From Paraburkholderia xenovorans LB400 (lineage in GTDB: Bacteria; Pseudomonadota; Gammaproteobacteria; Burkholderiales; Burkholderiaceae): a stretch of 64,000 bases of DNA. The translations under genes were made by a program, and so were the position numbers. The stretch is from assembly GCF_000013645.1 (NCBI RefSeq), contig NC_007951.1, positions 2,976,001 through 3,040,000 on the forward strand, given 5' to 3'. Shown here one piece after another: positions 46,967 through 57,780 of the stretch (within the stretch, counting starts at the first letter, position 1; the number at the start of each line of letters is the position of its first letter). Below the pieces are notes generated by a model. It saw nothing but the letters and a program-made list of their open reading frames with translations, did not search any database and was not told the origin of the DNA.

Positions 46967-47944
46967 ATGCAGCGCGGCGTGGCATATGGAGTTCTGGCCG
47001 GAGCCCTATGGGGCATGGTTTTTCTCGTGCCGCGCGTGCTGCCCGATTTTTCGCCGCTGCTGCTGTGCGCCGGCCGCTACACGATGTACGGCGCCGTCTC
47101 GCTGGCCGCCGCGCTGCCCGTGGCGCGCTCGCTCGTCAAACGCCTGACCCGCGAGGATCTCGGCGCGCTGGTCAAGCTGGCGCTGGCCGGCAACCTCCTC
47201 TATTACCTCCTGCTGACGGCGGCCGTCCACCTGATCGGCATCGCGCCGGCGTCGCTGATCGTCGGCGTGCTGCCCGTCACGGTGACGCTGCTCGGCCGGC
47301 GCGACCACGGCGCGGTGCCACTCGCCCGCCTCGTCTGGCCGCTGACGATGGTGATGGCGGGCATCGCCTGCATCAACGTCGACGTGTTTACGGTCGCCGA
47401 CAGCACGCCGGCAAGCGTCGCCACCAAGCTGCTCGGCCTCGCCTGCGCGGTCGGCGCGCTAGGCTGCTGGACATGGTTCGCGGTCGAAAACGCCCGCTAC
47501 CTGCAGCGCCAGACGCATTTCAGCGGCAACGAATGGTCGGTTCTGTGGGGCGTGGTGACCGGCGCGCTCGGTGCGGCGCTGTGGCTCGTGGTTGCCGTGC
47601 TGCCGGCGGGCGGCCCGCAAGGCGCGCTGGCCGACGGCCGCTGGCACAGCTTCTGGATGCTGAATCTGGGCCTCGCGATCGGCGCATCGTGGCTTGGCAA
47701 CGGGCTGTGGAATGCCGCATCGAAACGGCTGCCGCTGACGCTCTCCGGCCAGATGATCGTGTTCGAGACGCTGTTCGCGCTGCTTTATGCGTTCATTTAT
47801 GACGAGCGCCTGCCGCGGCCGCTGGAACTGGCGGCGATTCTGCTGCTGGTGGCTGGCGTGTGCTGGTCGGTGCGCCAGCATGCGGACGACGATACGGACG
47901 GGGCGACACGAATCAAGGACAAGCCGCAAGTGTCGGCGCCGTGA
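46967..47944 (+). CDS. EamA/DMT-family transporter
   Basis: 325 residues, about ten membrane helices in two EamA repeats: GVLAGALWGMVFLVPRVLPD at the start and LPLTLSGQMIVFETLFALLY, RPLELAAILLLVAGV in the second half. AGGAG precedes the ATG at 46967. DMT transporters export metabolites or amino acids. Divergent from guaB; single gene. Confidence 0.88.
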   Translation: MQRGVAYGVLAGALWGMVFLVPRVLPDFSPLLLCAGRYTMYGAVSLAAALPVARSLVKRLTREDLGALVKLALAGNLLYYLLLTAAVHLIGIAPASLIVGVLPVTVTLLGRRDHGAVPLARLVWPLTMVMAGIACINVDVFTVADSTPASVATKLLGLACAVGALGCWTWFAVENARYLQRQTHFSGNEWSVLWGVVTGALGAALWLVVAVLPAGGPQGALADGRWHSFWMLNLGLAIGASWLGNGLWNAASKRLPLTLSGQMIVFETLFALLYAFIYDERLPRPLELAAILLLVAGVCWSVRQHADDDTDGATRIKDKPQVSAP

Positions 47945-48049
47945 GACCGGGCGCGGCCGGGCTTGCCTGACGGCGGCTTCCCTACCGCTTCACCGCGCCT
48001 CGCGGCAGCACCTCGCGGCGGCTTCCCGCCCAAGCTGGCCGTAACCCGC

Positions 48050-48382
48050 TTACCGCGAGTCCTTGTTCTGCCAGCGACGCCCTTCGATCGAGCCCGCCTT
48101 GCGGGTTTTCTCGACGCGGCGCTGGCGCGATACCTTGGGATCGACCAGCAGCGGCCGGTAAATCTCCACCCGATCGTGGTCGTTCAGCACCGCGTCGAGC
48201 GGCTTGAGCTTGCCGAACACACCCACCTTCTGCGTGTCCAGATCGATCTGCGGGAAACGCCGCAAGATGCCGCTCGCGTCCAGCGCCTGCCGCAGCGTGG
48301 CGCCTTCCGGCAATTCCACGGCGATCAGCGCCTGCTCGCCGGCCGACGCGTAGCAGACTTCAATCGACAAGCGCGCGCTCAT
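48050..48382 (-). CDS. rnfH: RnfH-family ubiquitin-like protein (RatB)
   Basis: 110 residues with IEVCYASAGEQALIAVELPE, ATLRQALDASGILRRFPQID, KVGVFGKLKPLDAVLNDHDR and VEIYRPLLVDPK, the RnfH/UPF0125 signature. The ATG overlaps the upstream gene stop (ATGA). Also called RatB after its E. coli neighbour RatA; function poorly known. The C-terminal tail is Arg/Lys-rich. Confidence 0.93.
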   Translation of the reverse strand: MSARLSIEVCYASAGEQALIAVELPEGATLRQALDASGILRRFPQIDLDTQKVGVFGKLKPLDAVLNDHDRVEIYRPLLVDPKVSRQRRVEKTRKAGSIEGRRWQNKDSR

Positions 48383-48816
48383 GCCTTACCGTAGCGCTGG
48401 TCGGCGCGCTTCACGAACGACTCGACGAAGGTGTTGGCAATGTGATTGAACACCGGCCCAATGATCTTCTCGAGAATGATGTTGGTGAATTCGTAGTGCA
48501 GCGCAAATTCGATCTTGCAGGCGTCGGCGCGCAGGGGCGTGAAGCGCCAGAAGCCGGTGAATTTGCGAAACGGGCCGTCCGCGAACTCCATATCGATGCG
48601 CGTGGGCCGTTCCATGCTGTTACGCGTGGCGAAGTGCTGCTTGATGCCCTTGAAATTGATATCGATCCTTGCCTCCATGCCGGCTTCGTCCTGGCGGCGG
48701 ATTTCGACGCCGCCGCACCAGGGCAGGAAGTTGGGGTAATCGGCGACATCGGTGACGAGGTCGAACATCTGTTCCGCCGAATGGCGGATCAACACGGTTT
48801 TCTGGACATCTGCCAT
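48379..48816 (-). CDS. ratA: RatA/COQ10-like START-domain protein
   Basis: About 145 residues from the ATG at 48816 (MADVQKTVLIRHSAEQMFDL). START/COQ10 fold: VTDVADYPNFLPWCGGVEI, FADGPFRKFTGFWRF, then IILEKIIGPVFNHIANTFVE. E. coli RatA was described as an inhibitor of 70S assembly, while eukaryotic COQ10 binds ubiquinone; a lipid or quinone role is as likely here. Divergent from smpB and overlapping rnfH by 4 bases. Confidence 0.93.
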   Translation of the reverse strand: MADVQKTVLIRHSAEQMFDLVTDVADYPNFLPWCGGVEIRRQDEAGMEARIDINFKGIKQHFATRNSMERPTRIDMEFADGPFRKFTGFWRFTPLRADACKIEFALHYEFTNIILEKIIGPVFNHIANTFVESFVKRADQRYGKA

Positions 48817-48916
48817 AAATTGAACAGCGCGTGGCAAGGGTGGACAAGCGCAGCGGGCTTTCCTTGCCCCGCTTTGCTAAAATCGTGATTTTAAACGAGT
48901 TGGGCACTTTCCATTC

Positions 48917-49363
48917 ATGAGCATCATCGACAACAGAAAGGCCTTCTACGACTACTCGGTCGAAGAACGCTATGAAGCAGGGCTCGTGCTCGAAGGATGG
49001 GAGGTCAAGGCGCTGCGCGCCGGGCGCGGCCAGATCAAGGAAGGTTACGTCGTTATCAAGAATAACGAACTGTTCCTGATCGGCACGCACATCAGCCCGT
49101 TGCCCGAAGCCTCGACCCATATCAACCCCGACCCGGTGCGCACGCGCAAGCTGCTCCTGCACAGCGAGGAAATCAGCAAACTGATCGGCAAGGTCGAACA
49201 GCGCGGCTACACGCTCGTGCCGCTGAACTTCCATTACAAGGGCGGCCGCGTCAAATGCGAGATCGGTCTGGCCAAGGGCAAGAAGCAGCACGACAAGCGT
49301 GAGACCGAGAAGAAGCGCGATTGGGAACGTGAGAAGGCGCGCCTGATGCGCTCGCCGGGCTGA
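48917..49363 (+). CDS. smpB: SsrA-binding protein SmpB
   Basis: 148 residues; binds tmRNA and brings it to stalled ribosomes for trans-translation. Signature [51 protein letters not shown] and the basic C-terminal tail [20 protein letters not shown]. Followed by a strong terminator. Confidence 0.97.
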   Translation: MSIIDNRKAFYDYSVEERYEAGLVLEGWEVKALRAGRGQIKEGYVVIKNNELFLIGTHISPLPEASTHINPDPVRTRKLLLHSEEISKLIGKVEQRGYTLVPLNFHYKGGRVKCEIGLAKGKKQHDKRETEKKRDWEREKARLMRSPG

Positions 49364-49499
49364 CCGGCGGTTGAACCCGATGCTGCGGCTCGGCCGGACG
49401 CTGCGGTTCAGGCCGCAAGCCGGATACTGCTGCGCGGATATGTCGCGCCTGATTCACCGCCAGCGCGCGGCAACCAACCTGCAAACACACAAATGAAAT

Positions 49500-49532
49500 T
49501 GGCCCGCACAGTCCGCGGGCCATTTCTTTTTC
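49500..49532 (+). terminator. Rho-independent terminator after smpB
   Basis: Stem TGGCCCGC / GCGGGCCA with a 7-base loop, followed by ATTTCTTTTT. It also serves the convergent SPFH gene poorly, since the T-run is on the plus strand. Confidence 0.85.
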
Positions 49533-49549
49533 CAGCAGCCGGAACAGCC

Positions 49550-50482
49550 TCAGCGCATCTCGGTCGTGCCCTTCCCTTTGCTCACGATCGTCAGCGCCGA
49601 GGCGATCATCGAACTCATGTCCGCAAGATTGCCGGGCACGATCAGCGTGGTGCCCTGCTTCGCCAGATTGCCGAACGCGTTCACATATTGTTCGGCCACC
49701 TTGAGATTGACCGCTTCCATCCCGCCGTTCGACTGGATCGCGGCCGCGATTTTCTGAATCGCCTGCGAATTGGCCTCGGCCACGGCCAGAATCGCCGACG
49801 CCTGCCCCTGCGCCTGATTGATCGCCGCCTGCCGCTCACCCTCCGACTTCTGGATCGCCGCCTCACGCCCACCGGACGCGATATTGATCTGTTCCTGCTT
49901 GCGCCCTTCCGACGCCGCGATCAGCGCGCGCTTTTCCCGCTCTGCGGTGATCTGCGCCTGCATGGCGTGGAGAATCTCCTTGGGCGGCGTCAGGTCCTTG
50001 ATCTCGTAGCGCAGCACCTTCACGCCCCAGTTCGACGCCGCTTCATCGAGCGACGACACGATGCTGTGATTGATGAAGTCGCGCTCCTCGAAGGTCTTGT
50101 CGAGTTCGAGCTTGCCGATCACCGAGCGCAGCGTGGTTTGCGACAGCTGCGTGATCGCGAACACGAAGTTGCTCGACCCGTACGACGCCTTCATGGGATC
50201 GGTAACCTGAAAGTACAGCACGCCGTCCACCTGCAACTGCGTGTTGTCGCGCGTGATACAGACCTGGCTCGGCACTTCGAGCGGAATTTCCTTGAGAATG
50301 TGCTTATAAGCGATCCGGTCGACAAACGGAAACGCGAAGCTCAGCCCCGGCGTCAGCGTACGGTGATAGCGGCCGAGCCGCTCCAGAACCCACGCATGCT
50401 GTTGCGGCACGATCTTGATGATCTGCGCCGCCAGTACGATCACGATGATCAGAAGCACCGCCCCGACGATGGTCGAATCCAT
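49550..50482 (-). CDS. SPFH/band-7 membrane protein (QmcA-like)
   Basis: 310 residues. One N-terminal membrane helix (GAVLLIIVIVLAAQIIKIV), a SPFH domain (VPQQHAWVLERLGRYHRTLT; PGLSFAFPFVDRIAYKHILK), then a long helical region rich in Ala/Glu/Gln (EGRKQEQINIASGGREAAIQ). Oligomerises in the inner membrane; E. coli QmcA works with FtsH and the NfeD partner. The ATG at 50482 follows the nfeD-like gene. Confidence 0.93.
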   Translation of the reverse strand: MDSTIVGAVLLIIVIVLAAQIIKIVPQQHAWVLERLGRYHRTLTPGLSFAFPFVDRIAYKHILKEIPLEVPSQVCITRDNTQLQVDGVLYFQVTDPMKASYGSSNFVFAITQLSQTTLRSVIGKLELDKTFEERDFINHSIVSSLDEAASNWGVKVLRYEIKDLTPPKEILHAMQAQITAEREKRALIAASEGRKQEQINIASGGREAAIQKSEGERQAAINQAQGQASAILAVAEANSQAIQKIAAAIQSNGGMEAVNLKVAEQYVNAFGNLAKQGTTLIVPGNLADMSSMIASALTIVSKGKGTTEMR

Positions 50483-50532
50483 TACTGTCCTCCGGTCCCT
50501 GGTTGGAATAGTTGTGTGTGCAGCGAGAGAGT

Positions 50533-50988
50533 TCAGGCCGTGGTGGCCCGTCTGCTTGAATGGCGGGCCGCCACGACGACGAGGCAACTGCCGCGCAACT
50601 CCGTGATTTCGTAAAGCTGCGCATCTTCGGGTTCGCCCGCGGCCAGTTCGACATCCCATGCCGCGCCGCGATAATCGGCGCGCGCCCGGCGCTCATGCCA
50701 GGCCGGCACGGTGAGCGTCTGACCGATGTCGAGATTGACGTCCGGGTTGCGTGACGCCTCCTTGCGCGTTCTGCGGCCAAATCGCGAACGCCTGAGCAGC
50801 AGCACCGCCGCCAGCGCGACCACGGCCGCGGTGGCGAACTGAACGTCGGCCGCGGCGCCCGCGAGGTGCGCGATGGCGGCCGCCACGCAGCCGAGCGCGA
50901 TCATCAACAGATAGAACGTGCCGCTCAGCAACTCCAGCACGACCAGCACACCCGCCCCGATCCACCAGAACAATCCACCTGGCGCCAC
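50533..50988 (-). CDS. NfeD-family membrane protein
   Basis: About 151 residues from a GTG at 50988 with GGAGG upstream. Membrane helices at WWIGAGVLVVLELLSGTFYL and neighbouring segments, then an OB-fold (DIGQTLTVPAWHERRARADY, DVELAAGEPEDAQLYEITEL). Partner of the SPFH protein encoded 50 bases downstream. The frame extends upstream over the ppsA terminator, which argues for the internal start. Confidence 0.88.
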   Translation of the reverse strand: MAPGGLFWWIGAGVLVVLELLSGTFYLLMIALGCVAAAIAHLAGAAADVQFATAAVVALAAVLLLRRSRFGRRTRKEASRNPDVNLDIGQTLTVPAWHERRARADYRGAAWDVELAAGEPEDAQLYEITELRGSCLVVVAARHSSRRATTA

Positions 50989-51007
50989 GTCGACCTCCAC
51001 AAAGCAA

Positions 51008-51033
51008 AACACCCCGGATCTACCGGGGTGTTT
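51008..51033 (-). terminator. Rho-independent terminator of ppsA
   Basis: Stem ACACCCCGG / CCGGGGTGT followed on the minus strand by TTTTGCTTT. It separates ppsA from the nfeD-SPFH pair. Confidence 0.88.
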
Positions 51034-51169
51034 ATAGCACGAAGCGAGTGCATTTTAACGGGCGGCGCAGTACGGTTTGACGTGCATGAGGCTCACAGTT
51101 GAAATACCGCATCGCCCGTTATGCATGCCGCCTGGGAAACGGCATGCTGCGTCGCCTTACTTCATCGCC

Positions 51170-53572
51170 TTACTTCGTCGACTTCGCCAGTTGCTGCCAC
51201 GTCTCGATGATCGTGTCCGGGTTCAGCGAGATCGACTTGATGCCTTCATCGGTCAGCCATTGCGCAAAGTCCGGATGATCCGACGGGCCCTGGCCGCAGA
51301 TACCGACGTACTTGTCCAGTCGCAGGCAGGTGTCGATCGCGCGCTTCAACAGGAACTTGACCGCTGGATCGCGTTCGTCGAAATCCACCGCCAGCAGTTC
51401 CATGCCGGAGTCGCGGTCGAGGCCGAGCGTGAGCTGCGTCAGGTCGTTCGAGCCGATCGAGAAACCGTCGAAGAATTGCAGGAATTCTTCAGCGAGGATC
51501 GCGTTCGACGGCACTTCGCACATCATGATCAGGCGCAGGCCGTTTTCGCCGCGCTTCAGGCCGTACTTGGCCAGCAGCCCGACCACGCGTTCCGCCTGCT
51601 TCAGCGTACGCACGAACGGCACCATGATCTCGACGTTGTCGAGGCCCATCTCTTCGCGCACCTTCTTCAGCGCGATGCATTCCATCTGGAACGCTTCGGC
51701 GAAGTCGTCGGCAATGTAGCGCGACGCGCCACGGAAACCGAGCATCGGGTTTTCTTCGTCCGGCTCGTAGCGCGAACCGCCAATCAGCTTCTTGTACTCG
51801 TTCGACTTGAAGTCCGACAGACGCACGATCACGGGCTTCGGATAGAACGCCGCCGCGATCGTGGCGATACCTTCGGTCAGCTTGTCGACGTAGAACGCGC
51901 GCGGCGATGCGTGACCGCGAGCGACGCTTTCCACCGCCTTCTTCAGGTCCTGATCGATGTTCGGGTACTCGAGAATCGCCTTCGGGTGAACGCCGATGTT
52001 GTTGTTGATGATGAACTCGAGCCGCGCCAGACCCACGCCTGCGTTCGGCAGTTGCGAGAAGTCGAAAGCCAGCTGCGGGTTGCCGACGTTCATCATGATC
52101 TTCACCGGAATCGGTGGCAGTTCGCCGCGCTGCACTTCGGTGATTTCGGTTTCGAGCAGGCCGTCGTAGATCTTGCCTTCGTCGCCTTCCGCGCACGATA
52201 CCGTGACCAGCGCGCCTTCCTTCAGCACGTCGGTCGCGTCACCGCAGCCGACCACCGCCGGCACGCCCAGCTCACGCGCGATGATCGCCGCGTGGCAGGT
52301 CCGCCCGCCACGGTTCGTGACGATTGCCGACGCGCGCTTCATGACCGGTTCCCAGTTCGGGTCGGTCATGTCGGCGACCAGTACGTCGCCCGGCTGCACA
52401 CGGTCCATTTCCGACGGATCGTGAATCACGCGCACTGGACCCGCGCCGATCTTCTGACCGATTGCGCGGCCGGTAGCCAGCACGTTCGATTGACCCTTCA
52501 GCTTGAAGCGCTGCTCGGCCTTGCCGGCCGCCTGGCTCTTCACCGTTTCCGGACGCGCCTGCAGAATGAAGATCTTGCCGTCGCGACCGTCTTTGCCCCA
52601 CTCGATGTCCATCGGACGCTCGTAGTGCTTTTCGATGATGACCGCGTATTTCGCCAGTTCGATCACGTCTTCGTCCGTGATCGAGAAGCGGTTGCGCTGC
52701 TCGTGCGACACGTCGACGGTCTTCACGCGGCCTTCTTCGCCCGCCTTGGTGAATTCCATCTTGATCAGCTTCGAGCCGATCGAGCGGCGGATGATCGGGT
52801 ACTTGCCTTGCGCGAGCGTGGTCTTGTAGACGTAGAACTCGTCCGGATTCACCGCGCCTTGCACCACGGTTTCACCGAGACCGTAGCTCGACGTGATGAA
52901 GACGGCGTCCTTGAAGCCCGATTCGGTGTCCAGCGTGAACATCACGCCGGCTGCGCCGACGTCCGAGCGCACCATGCGCTGCACGCCCGCCGACAACGCG
53001 ACTTCAGCGTGGGTGAAGCCCTTGTGGACGCGATACGAGATGGCGCGGTCGTTGTACAGCGACGCGAACACGTGCTTCATGCGATCGAGCACGTCGTCGA
53101 TGCCGACCACGTTGAGGTAGCTTTCCTGCTGCCCCGCAAACGAAGCGTCCGGCAGGTCTTCGGCCGTTGCTGACGAACGCACGGCGAACGACAGCTCTTC
53201 AGGCGAGCTGTTTTGCAGGGTGTCGAAGCCCGCGCGGATATCAGCCTCGAGCTGCGGCTGCAGCGGCGCCTCGACGATCCATTGACGGATCTCCTTGCCC
53301 GCTTCGGCAAGCGACTTCACGTCGTCGACGTCGAGCGTTTCGAGACGTTTGGCGATGCGTTCGGTCAGATTGTTGTGCTGCAGGAAGTCACGGAAAGCCA
53401 GCGCCGTGGTGGCGAAACCGGTCGGCACGCGCACGCCGGCTTCAGCGAGCTGACTGATCATCTCGCCAAGCGACGCATTCTTGCCGCCGACAATTTCCAC
53501 GTCGGTCATCCGCAACTGCTCGAACGGAACTACATACGCCTTATCCTTTGCGACGGTAACTGCGTTAGTCAT
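51170..53572 (-). CDS. ppsA: Phosphoenolpyruvate synthase
   Basis: 800 residues; makes PEP from pyruvate and ATP for gluconeogenesis. ATP-grasp N-domain ([20 protein letters not shown]), the phosphohistidine loop [20 protein letters not shown], and the PEP/pyruvate barrel with [15 protein letters not shown] and [13 protein letters not shown]. The ATG at 53572 starts [20 protein letters not shown]; the open frame further upstream is not used. Divergent from ppsR, which regulates it. Confidence 0.98.
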   Translation of the reverse strand: MTNAVTVAKDKAYVVPFEQLRMTDVEIVGGKNASLGEMISQLAEAGVRVPTGFATTALAFRDFLQHNNLTERIAKRLETLDVDDVKSLAEAGKEIRQWIVEAPLQPQLEADIRAGFDTLQNSSPEELSFAVRSSATAEDLPDASFAGQQESYLNVVGIDDVLDRMKHVFASLYNDRAISYRVHKGFTHAEVALSAGVQRMVRSDVGAAGVMFTLDTESGFKDAVFITSSYGLGETVVQGAVNPDEFYVYKTTLAQGKYPIIRRSIGSKLIKMEFTKAGEEGRVKTVDVSHEQRNRFSITDEDVIELAKYAVIIEKHYERPMDIEWGKDGRDGKIFILQARPETVKSQAAGKAEQRFKLKGQSNVLATGRAIGQKIGAGPVRVIHDPSEMDRVQPGDVLVADMTDPNWEPVMKRASAIVTNRGGRTCHAAIIARELGVPAVVGCGDATDVLKEGALVTVSCAEGDEGKIYDGLLETEITEVQRGELPPIPVKIMMNVGNPQLAFDFSQLPNAGVGLARLEFIINNNIGVHPKAILEYPNIDQDLKKAVESVARGHASPRAFYVDKLTEGIATIAAAFYPKPVIVRLSDFKSNEYKKLIGGSRYEPDEENPMLGFRGASRYIADDFAEAFQMECIALKKVREEMGLDNVEIMVPFVRTLKQAERVVGLLAKYGLKRGENGLRLIMMCEVPSNAILAEEFLQFFDGFSIGSNDLTQLTLGLDRDSGMELLAVDFDERDPAVKFLLKRAIDTCLRLDKYVGICGQGPSDHPDFAQWLTDEGIKSISLNPDTIIETWQQLAKSTK

Positions 53573-54104
53573 ACAAGCCCCTAAGTGTGAAAGAAATTCA
53601 CGGCTGTGCAAGTGGGCTCGAACGCGAGACGCCCATTGGGAGCGTAACCTCGCGTCTTGCACAACCTGTTGGAGAAGCAATCGCTGAAAATTGCCGGAAG
53701 CGCCAGAAGCGCGACGAAGAAAGCGAATGGACGAATTTACCGATCGATCCACCACGTTCGCCGCAACTCCGCGACTAAAATACCGGCTGAAAGCGAGGCG
53801 TTGAACGACCGTTCACGGTGAATTAGACGCCAATCGCCTGCAATTGCTTATCCAACAGGTTGCCGCTATTCTACCGTGCCGACTCTCGAAATGTGACTGT
53901 CGGACGAGAATTGCGCCTCGAATCGCGCCCCGGACCGGCCGGAGGGCTCTTGCGAGGCCCCGCCGCCATCCGGGCGCAGTTGCGGTGCCCACGGCGCGCT
54001 GCTTGCACGCCGCTGCAGTCTCCGGTCAGCCACCGGGCAGCGGCGCGAATCCAGCGATGTTTCTTTCGAGCGGTTTTTCCCGCTCACGTTCCCCAGCCCC
54101 ACTG
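53573..54104. other. ppsA-ppsR divergent promoter region
   Basis: About 530 bases with no gene I accept. It must hold both promoters. An open frame in line with ppsR runs from 53844, but the family start is at 54105. Confidence 0.6.
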
Positions 54105-54920
54105 ATGCCGCCCACCGTATTCATCGTCTCCGACGGTACCGGGATCACTGCCGAAACCTTCGCGCATTCGATCCTCTCCCAGTTCGACCAGAAATTCCGC
54201 CTGGTTCGCGTGCCTTTCGTCGACTCGACGGAAAAAGCGTATGCCACGCTCGAAAAGATCAACGAAGCCATTCTGCAGGACGGCCGCCGTCCGATCGTCT
54301 TCACGACGCTGGTGGACAGCGCGTCGAATCAGATCGTCAAAGGCTCGAATGCACTCGTGCTGGATATGTTCCAGACCTTTGTCGAGCCGCTCGAACAGGA
54401 ACTGGAACTGAAGTCGAGCCATGCAATGGGCCGCGGCCACCAGAATGCGGACACCGAGGAATACAAGAACCGGATCGAGGCGATCAATTTCTCGCTCGCT
54501 CACGACGACGGTCAATCGAACCGCAATCTGGCCGACGCCGACGTGATTCTGGTCGGCGTATCGCGCAGCGGCAAGACGCCGACGAGCCTCTATCTGGCCA
54601 TGCAGTATGGCGTGAAAGCGGCCAACTATCCGCTGATTCCGGAAGATTTCGAGCGCGGCAAATTGCCTACGCCGCTACTCGCGCATCGGCAGAAAATGTT
54701 CGGTTTATCGATCGATCCGCAGCGGCTTTCCGAGATTCGCAACGAGCGCCGGCCTGGCAGCAAGTACGCCGCACCGGAGAATTGCCGCTACGAAATCAAC
54801 GAAGCGGAAGCGATGATGCGGCGTGAAGGGATCAAGTGGCTGTCGTCGACACACAAGTCGATCGAAGAGATTGCGACGACGATCCTGCAGGAAATCAAAC
54901 TGGAGCGCGCGGCTTATTGA
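54105..54920 (+). CDS. ppsR: PEP synthase regulatory protein (kinase/pyrophosphorylase)
   Basis: 271 residues of the DUF299 family. The N-terminus reads [20 protein letters not shown], and the nucleotide loop is [19 protein letters not shown]. It inactivates PEP synthase by ADP-dependent threonine phosphorylation and reactivates it by phosphate-dependent removal. The ATG at 54105 gives the usual length. Divergent from ppsA. Confidence 0.96.
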   Translation: MPPTVFIVSDGTGITAETFAHSILSQFDQKFRLVRVPFVDSTEKAYATLEKINEAILQDGRRPIVFTTLVDSASNQIVKGSNALVLDMFQTFVEPLEQELELKSSHAMGRGHQNADTEEYKNRIEAINFSLAHDDGQSNRNLADADVILVGVSRSGKTPTSLYLAMQYGVKAANYPLIPEDFERGKLPTPLLAHRQKMFGLSIDPQRLSEIRNERRPGSKYAAPENCRYEINEAEAMMRREGIKWLSSTHKSIEEIATTILQEIKLERAAY

Positions 54921-54965
54921 GCCTGAGGAGCCTGAGCCGCGGCATAAGGCAGGCGGCCTGAAGAA

Positions 54966-54995
54966 GACACGCGCGCGGCAGCGCCCGCGCGTGTC
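54966..54995. terminator. Hairpin between convergent genes
   Basis: Perfect 10-bp arms GACACGCGCG / CGCGCGTGTC with a 10-base loop, between the convergent ppsR and RNA methyltransferase genes. No T-run follows, so Rho-independent action is uncertain. Confidence 0.55.
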
Positions 54996-55007
54996 AGGCA
55001 AACGGCG

Positions 55008-55835
55008 TCAACCGCGCCCGCGCTGCTGGCGGCACTGCTCGAATACGCACACGGCCGCCGCAGCCGCCACATTCAGCGACTCCATGCCGCCCGGCTGGGG
55101 AATCGTCACCCGCAACGAGACCGCATCGCGCCAGATCTGCGAGACCCCCGCCCCTTCGTTGCCGAACACCCACGCAAGCGGTCCACTCAGATCGCAATCG
55201 TAGATCGCCTCGGCGCCGTGCGAATCCGTAATGACGATCGGCACCGCGAGCCGTTCGATCAGCGCCTGCGCTTCCACGTCCTCGTGAATCTGCAGCAGGA
55301 AATGCGCGCCCATACCCGAGCGCAAGACTTTCGACGACCACGCGTACGCCGTGCCCGGCGCGCAGAACACTTGCTGAATGCCCGCCGCCGCCGCGCTGCG
55401 CAGAATCGAGCCGACGTTGCCCGCGTCCTGCACGCCGTCGAGCACGAGGCAGGTTTGCGCGACCTCGTCGGGCAGTGGCGTAGCGAGCTTTTCGACCAGC
55501 AGCAGAATGCCCACTCCGTGCACGACATTCGACAACTGCCCGAACAATGCATCCGGCAGTGTCACGAGCCGATGATCTTCGATGCGCGAAACGATCGCCT
55601 GCGCTTCGTCGTGACGCAGCGCGCCGTCCGTGACGATACACATTTCCGGTTGCCCGGCCACGTCGAGATACGCACTCGCGAGATGAAACCCTTCGAGCAG
55701 CGCATGCCCGCTCTTGCGCTGTTGATGCGTCGAGCCGGCCAGTGCCTTCAGACGTTTATAGAGCGGATTGTCCCGCGAGGTGATGGCTTTCACAGGCAGC
55801 GAAGACAGTGAGAATGAGGAAGAGGTTGATGACAC
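55008..55835 (-). CDS. TrmH/SpoU-family RNA 2'-O-methyltransferase
   Basis: 275 residues. An N-terminal substrate-binding region (ITSRDNPLYKRLKAL) and the SPOUT knot with motif 1 (NVGSILRSAAAAGI), motif 2 (WVFGNEGAGVS) and motif 3 (IPQPGGMESLNVAAAAAV). The exact target base in rRNA or tRNA is not clear. It is downstream of rnhB on the same strand, 29 bases away. Confidence 0.92.
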   Translation of the reverse strand: MSSTSSSFSLSSLPVKAITSRDNPLYKRLKALAGSTHQQRKSGHALLEGFHLASAYLDVAGQPEMCIVTDGALRHDEAQAIVSRIEDHRLVTLPDALFGQLSNVVHGVGILLLVEKLATPLPDEVAQTCLVLDGVQDAGNVGSILRSAAAAGIQQVFCAPGTAYAWSSKVLRSGMGAHFLLQIHEDVEAQALIERLAVPIVITDSHGAEAIYDCDLSGPLAWVFGNEGAGVSQIWRDAVSLRVTIPQPGGMESLNVAAAAAVCVFEQCRQQRGRG

Positions 55836-55864
55836 GCGGCGCTCATGAAGCGCTCGCGTGATGC

Positions 55865-56611
55865 TCAGGCGGCGCCGCTGCGCTCGCCGAAGGCGTCGTC
55901 GTCGAGCATCACTTCGGAGACGACGATCACATTGCCGGCCGGCAGCGGCACGCCCGTGCCCAACCGCAGATGCGCTTCACGCACCGGCGCAAACGAGCGC
56001 CGATGGTGCTCGCAAGGCCCGTGTTCGCGCAGCGCCGCAAGATGCTGCGGCGTGCCGTAACCGGCATGCGCATTGAAGCCGTAGACGGGATGCGCCTGGT
56101 GCAATTCGAGCAGCATCCGGTCGCGCGTGACCTTGGCAAGAATCGAGGCGGCCGAAATGCTTTTGACGAGCGCGTCGCCGCCGATCACCGCCTCGCTGCG
56201 AACGCTCAGCGTCGGACAGCGATTGCCGTCGATCTTCACGAGCGTCGGCACGACGGACAGACCTTCCACGGCGCGCTTCATGGCCAGCATGGTGGCATGC
56301 AGGATATTGAGCGAATCGATTTCTTCGACCGATGCCGAAGCGATGCAGTAAGCCAGCGCCCGGTCGACGATCTTGTCGTACAGTTCGTCGCGCTTTTTCG
56401 CGGTCAATACTTTGGAATCGTCGAGGCCGCGAATCATCGGCTTGGCCGGATCGAAAATCACCGCCGCGGCCACGACCGGGCCGGCGAGCGGCCCGCGCCC
56501 CGCTTCGTCGACGCCGCAGACAATGTCGTCCGGCGTCTCGAAGTTCAGGCCGACCTGCTGCGCCGACGCTCCTGCAACGGTCTTGCGGCGAGGCGTGCGT
56601 GCGCTGGTCAC
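55865..56611 (-). CDS. rnhB: Ribonuclease HII
   Basis: 248 residues; cuts RNA in RNA-DNA hybrids, including single ribonucleotides. The catalytic Asp and Glu are in [20 protein letters not shown], with a third Asp in LDDSK and [15 protein letters not shown] further on. The start is the GTG at 56611, which overlaps the lpxB stop as GTGA. Confidence 0.96.
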   Translation of the reverse strand: MTSARTPRRKTVAGASAQQVGLNFETPDDIVCGVDEAGRGPLAGPVVAAAVIFDPAKPMIRGLDDSKVLTAKKRDELYDKIVDRALAYCIASASVEEIDSLNILHATMLAMKRAVEGLSVVPTLVKIDGNRCPTLSVRSEAVIGGDALVKSISAASILAKVTRDRMLLELHQAHPVYGFNAHAGYGTPQHLAALREHGPCEHHRRSFAPVREAHLRLGTGVPLPAGNVIVVSEVMLDDDAFGERSGAA

Positions 56612-57777
56612 GGCCGCGCCTTCCGCTTTTCGATGACGCTCGCCACGACTTCCGCCGCGCGCTGCGCGGTGTTCTGCTTCAGCACGTGATGCATCTCCGT
56701 GAAGATTTCCGTCAGCGTGCGCCGGTTGTTCTCGTCGCGCAACTGTTTCAGCGTGGCTTCGGCCAGCGCCTGGGGCGTGGCGAAGTGCTGCAGGATCTCG
56801 GGCACCACGAAGCGCCCCGCCAGGATATTCGGCAACCCGACATAGGGCAGATAGCCCTGGCGGCGCATGATCTGGCCGGTCAGCCACGGCACCTTGTACG
56901 AGATCACCATCGGCTTTTTCAGCAGTGCGGCTTCCAGCGTCACGGTGCCGCTCTTTACGAGGATCGCGTCGGCCGCGGTCATGGCGAGTTGCGACTGACC
57001 GTCGGTAATCGTCAGCGCGAGACCGGGGTGCGAATCCACCAGCGGCCGCAGCATCTCGCGCAGTGCCGGCGTGGCCGCCGGCATTACGAAGCGCAGAGCG
57101 GGCTCCTGGTGCTGCATCATCTCGATCGCGGCGAAGAACGTCGGGCCGATCAGATCGATTTCCGAGCGCCGGCTGCCCGGCAGCACCGCGATGATCGGGC
57201 CCTCTTCCGCGAGACCCAGCGCCCGGCGCGCGCCGAGCGTGTCCGGTACGAGCGGAATCTCATCGGCAAGCGGATGGCCGACGTACGATGCCGCGACGCC
57301 CGCCTTTTCCAGCAGCGCCGTTTCGAACGGGAACACGCACAGCATGTGGTCGACCGCCTTGGCGATCTTCTTGATGCGCCCGCCGCGCCACGCCCAGATG
57401 GACGGGCACACGAAGTGAACGGTCGGAATCCCCGCGTCGCGCAACGGATGCTCGAGCCCGAAGTTGAAATCGGGCGCATCCACGCCCACGAACACCGAGG
57501 GCGGCTCGGCCAGCAACTGGCGCTTCAGTTCGGTGCGGATGCCAAGGATTTCAGGAATGTGCTTCAGCGCTTCGACATAGCCGCGCACCGTGAGCTTTTC
57601 CATCGGAAAGTGGGCGTCGAAGCCCGTGGCGATCATGCGCGGACCGCCGATCCCATAGTATTGGGTGCCGGCCGGCAAACGGCTCGCGAGGCCGTCGAGC
57701 AGCGACGCCGCCAGCAGGTCGCCGGACGGCTCGCCGGCCACCATCGCCACTCGCAGTGGACTAGGTTGCAATGCCAT
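56608..57777 (-). CDS. lpxB: Lipid-A-disaccharide synthase
   Basis: 389 residues; a GT19 glycosyltransferase that joins lipid X to UDP-diacylglucosamine. [20 protein letters not shown] at the start, then [28 protein letters not shown] and [17 protein letters not shown]. 3 bases after lpxA and overlapping rnhB. Confidence 0.98.
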   Translation of the reverse strand: MALQPSPLRVAMVAGEPSGDLLAASLLDGLASRLPAGTQYYGIGGPRMIATGFDAHFPMEKLTVRGYVEALKHIPEILGIRTELKRQLLAEPPSVFVGVDAPDFNFGLEHPLRDAGIPTVHFVCPSIWAWRGGRIKKIAKAVDHMLCVFPFETALLEKAGVAASYVGHPLADEIPLVPDTLGARRALGLAEEGPIIAVLPGSRRSEIDLIGPTFFAAIEMMQHQEPALRFVMPAATPALREMLRPLVDSHPGLALTITDGQSQLAMTAADAILVKSGTVTLEAALLKKPMVISYKVPWLTGQIMRRQGYLPYVGLPNILAGRFVVPEILQHFATPQALAEATLKQLRDENNRRTLTEIFTEMHHVLKQNTAQRAAEVVASVIEKRKARP

Positions 57778-57780
57778 CGG

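Noticed and set aside
48050..48816. RatA-RatB as a toxin-antitoxin system
   Set aside because: The pair is conserved beside smpB in many bacteria and RatB has not been shown to neutralise RatA; START/COQ10 and ubiquitin-like folds fit housekeeping roles better.
51077..53173. A 698-codon plus-strand frame opposite ppsA
   Set aside because: Shadow of ppsA; low-complexity Arg/His/Asp composition.
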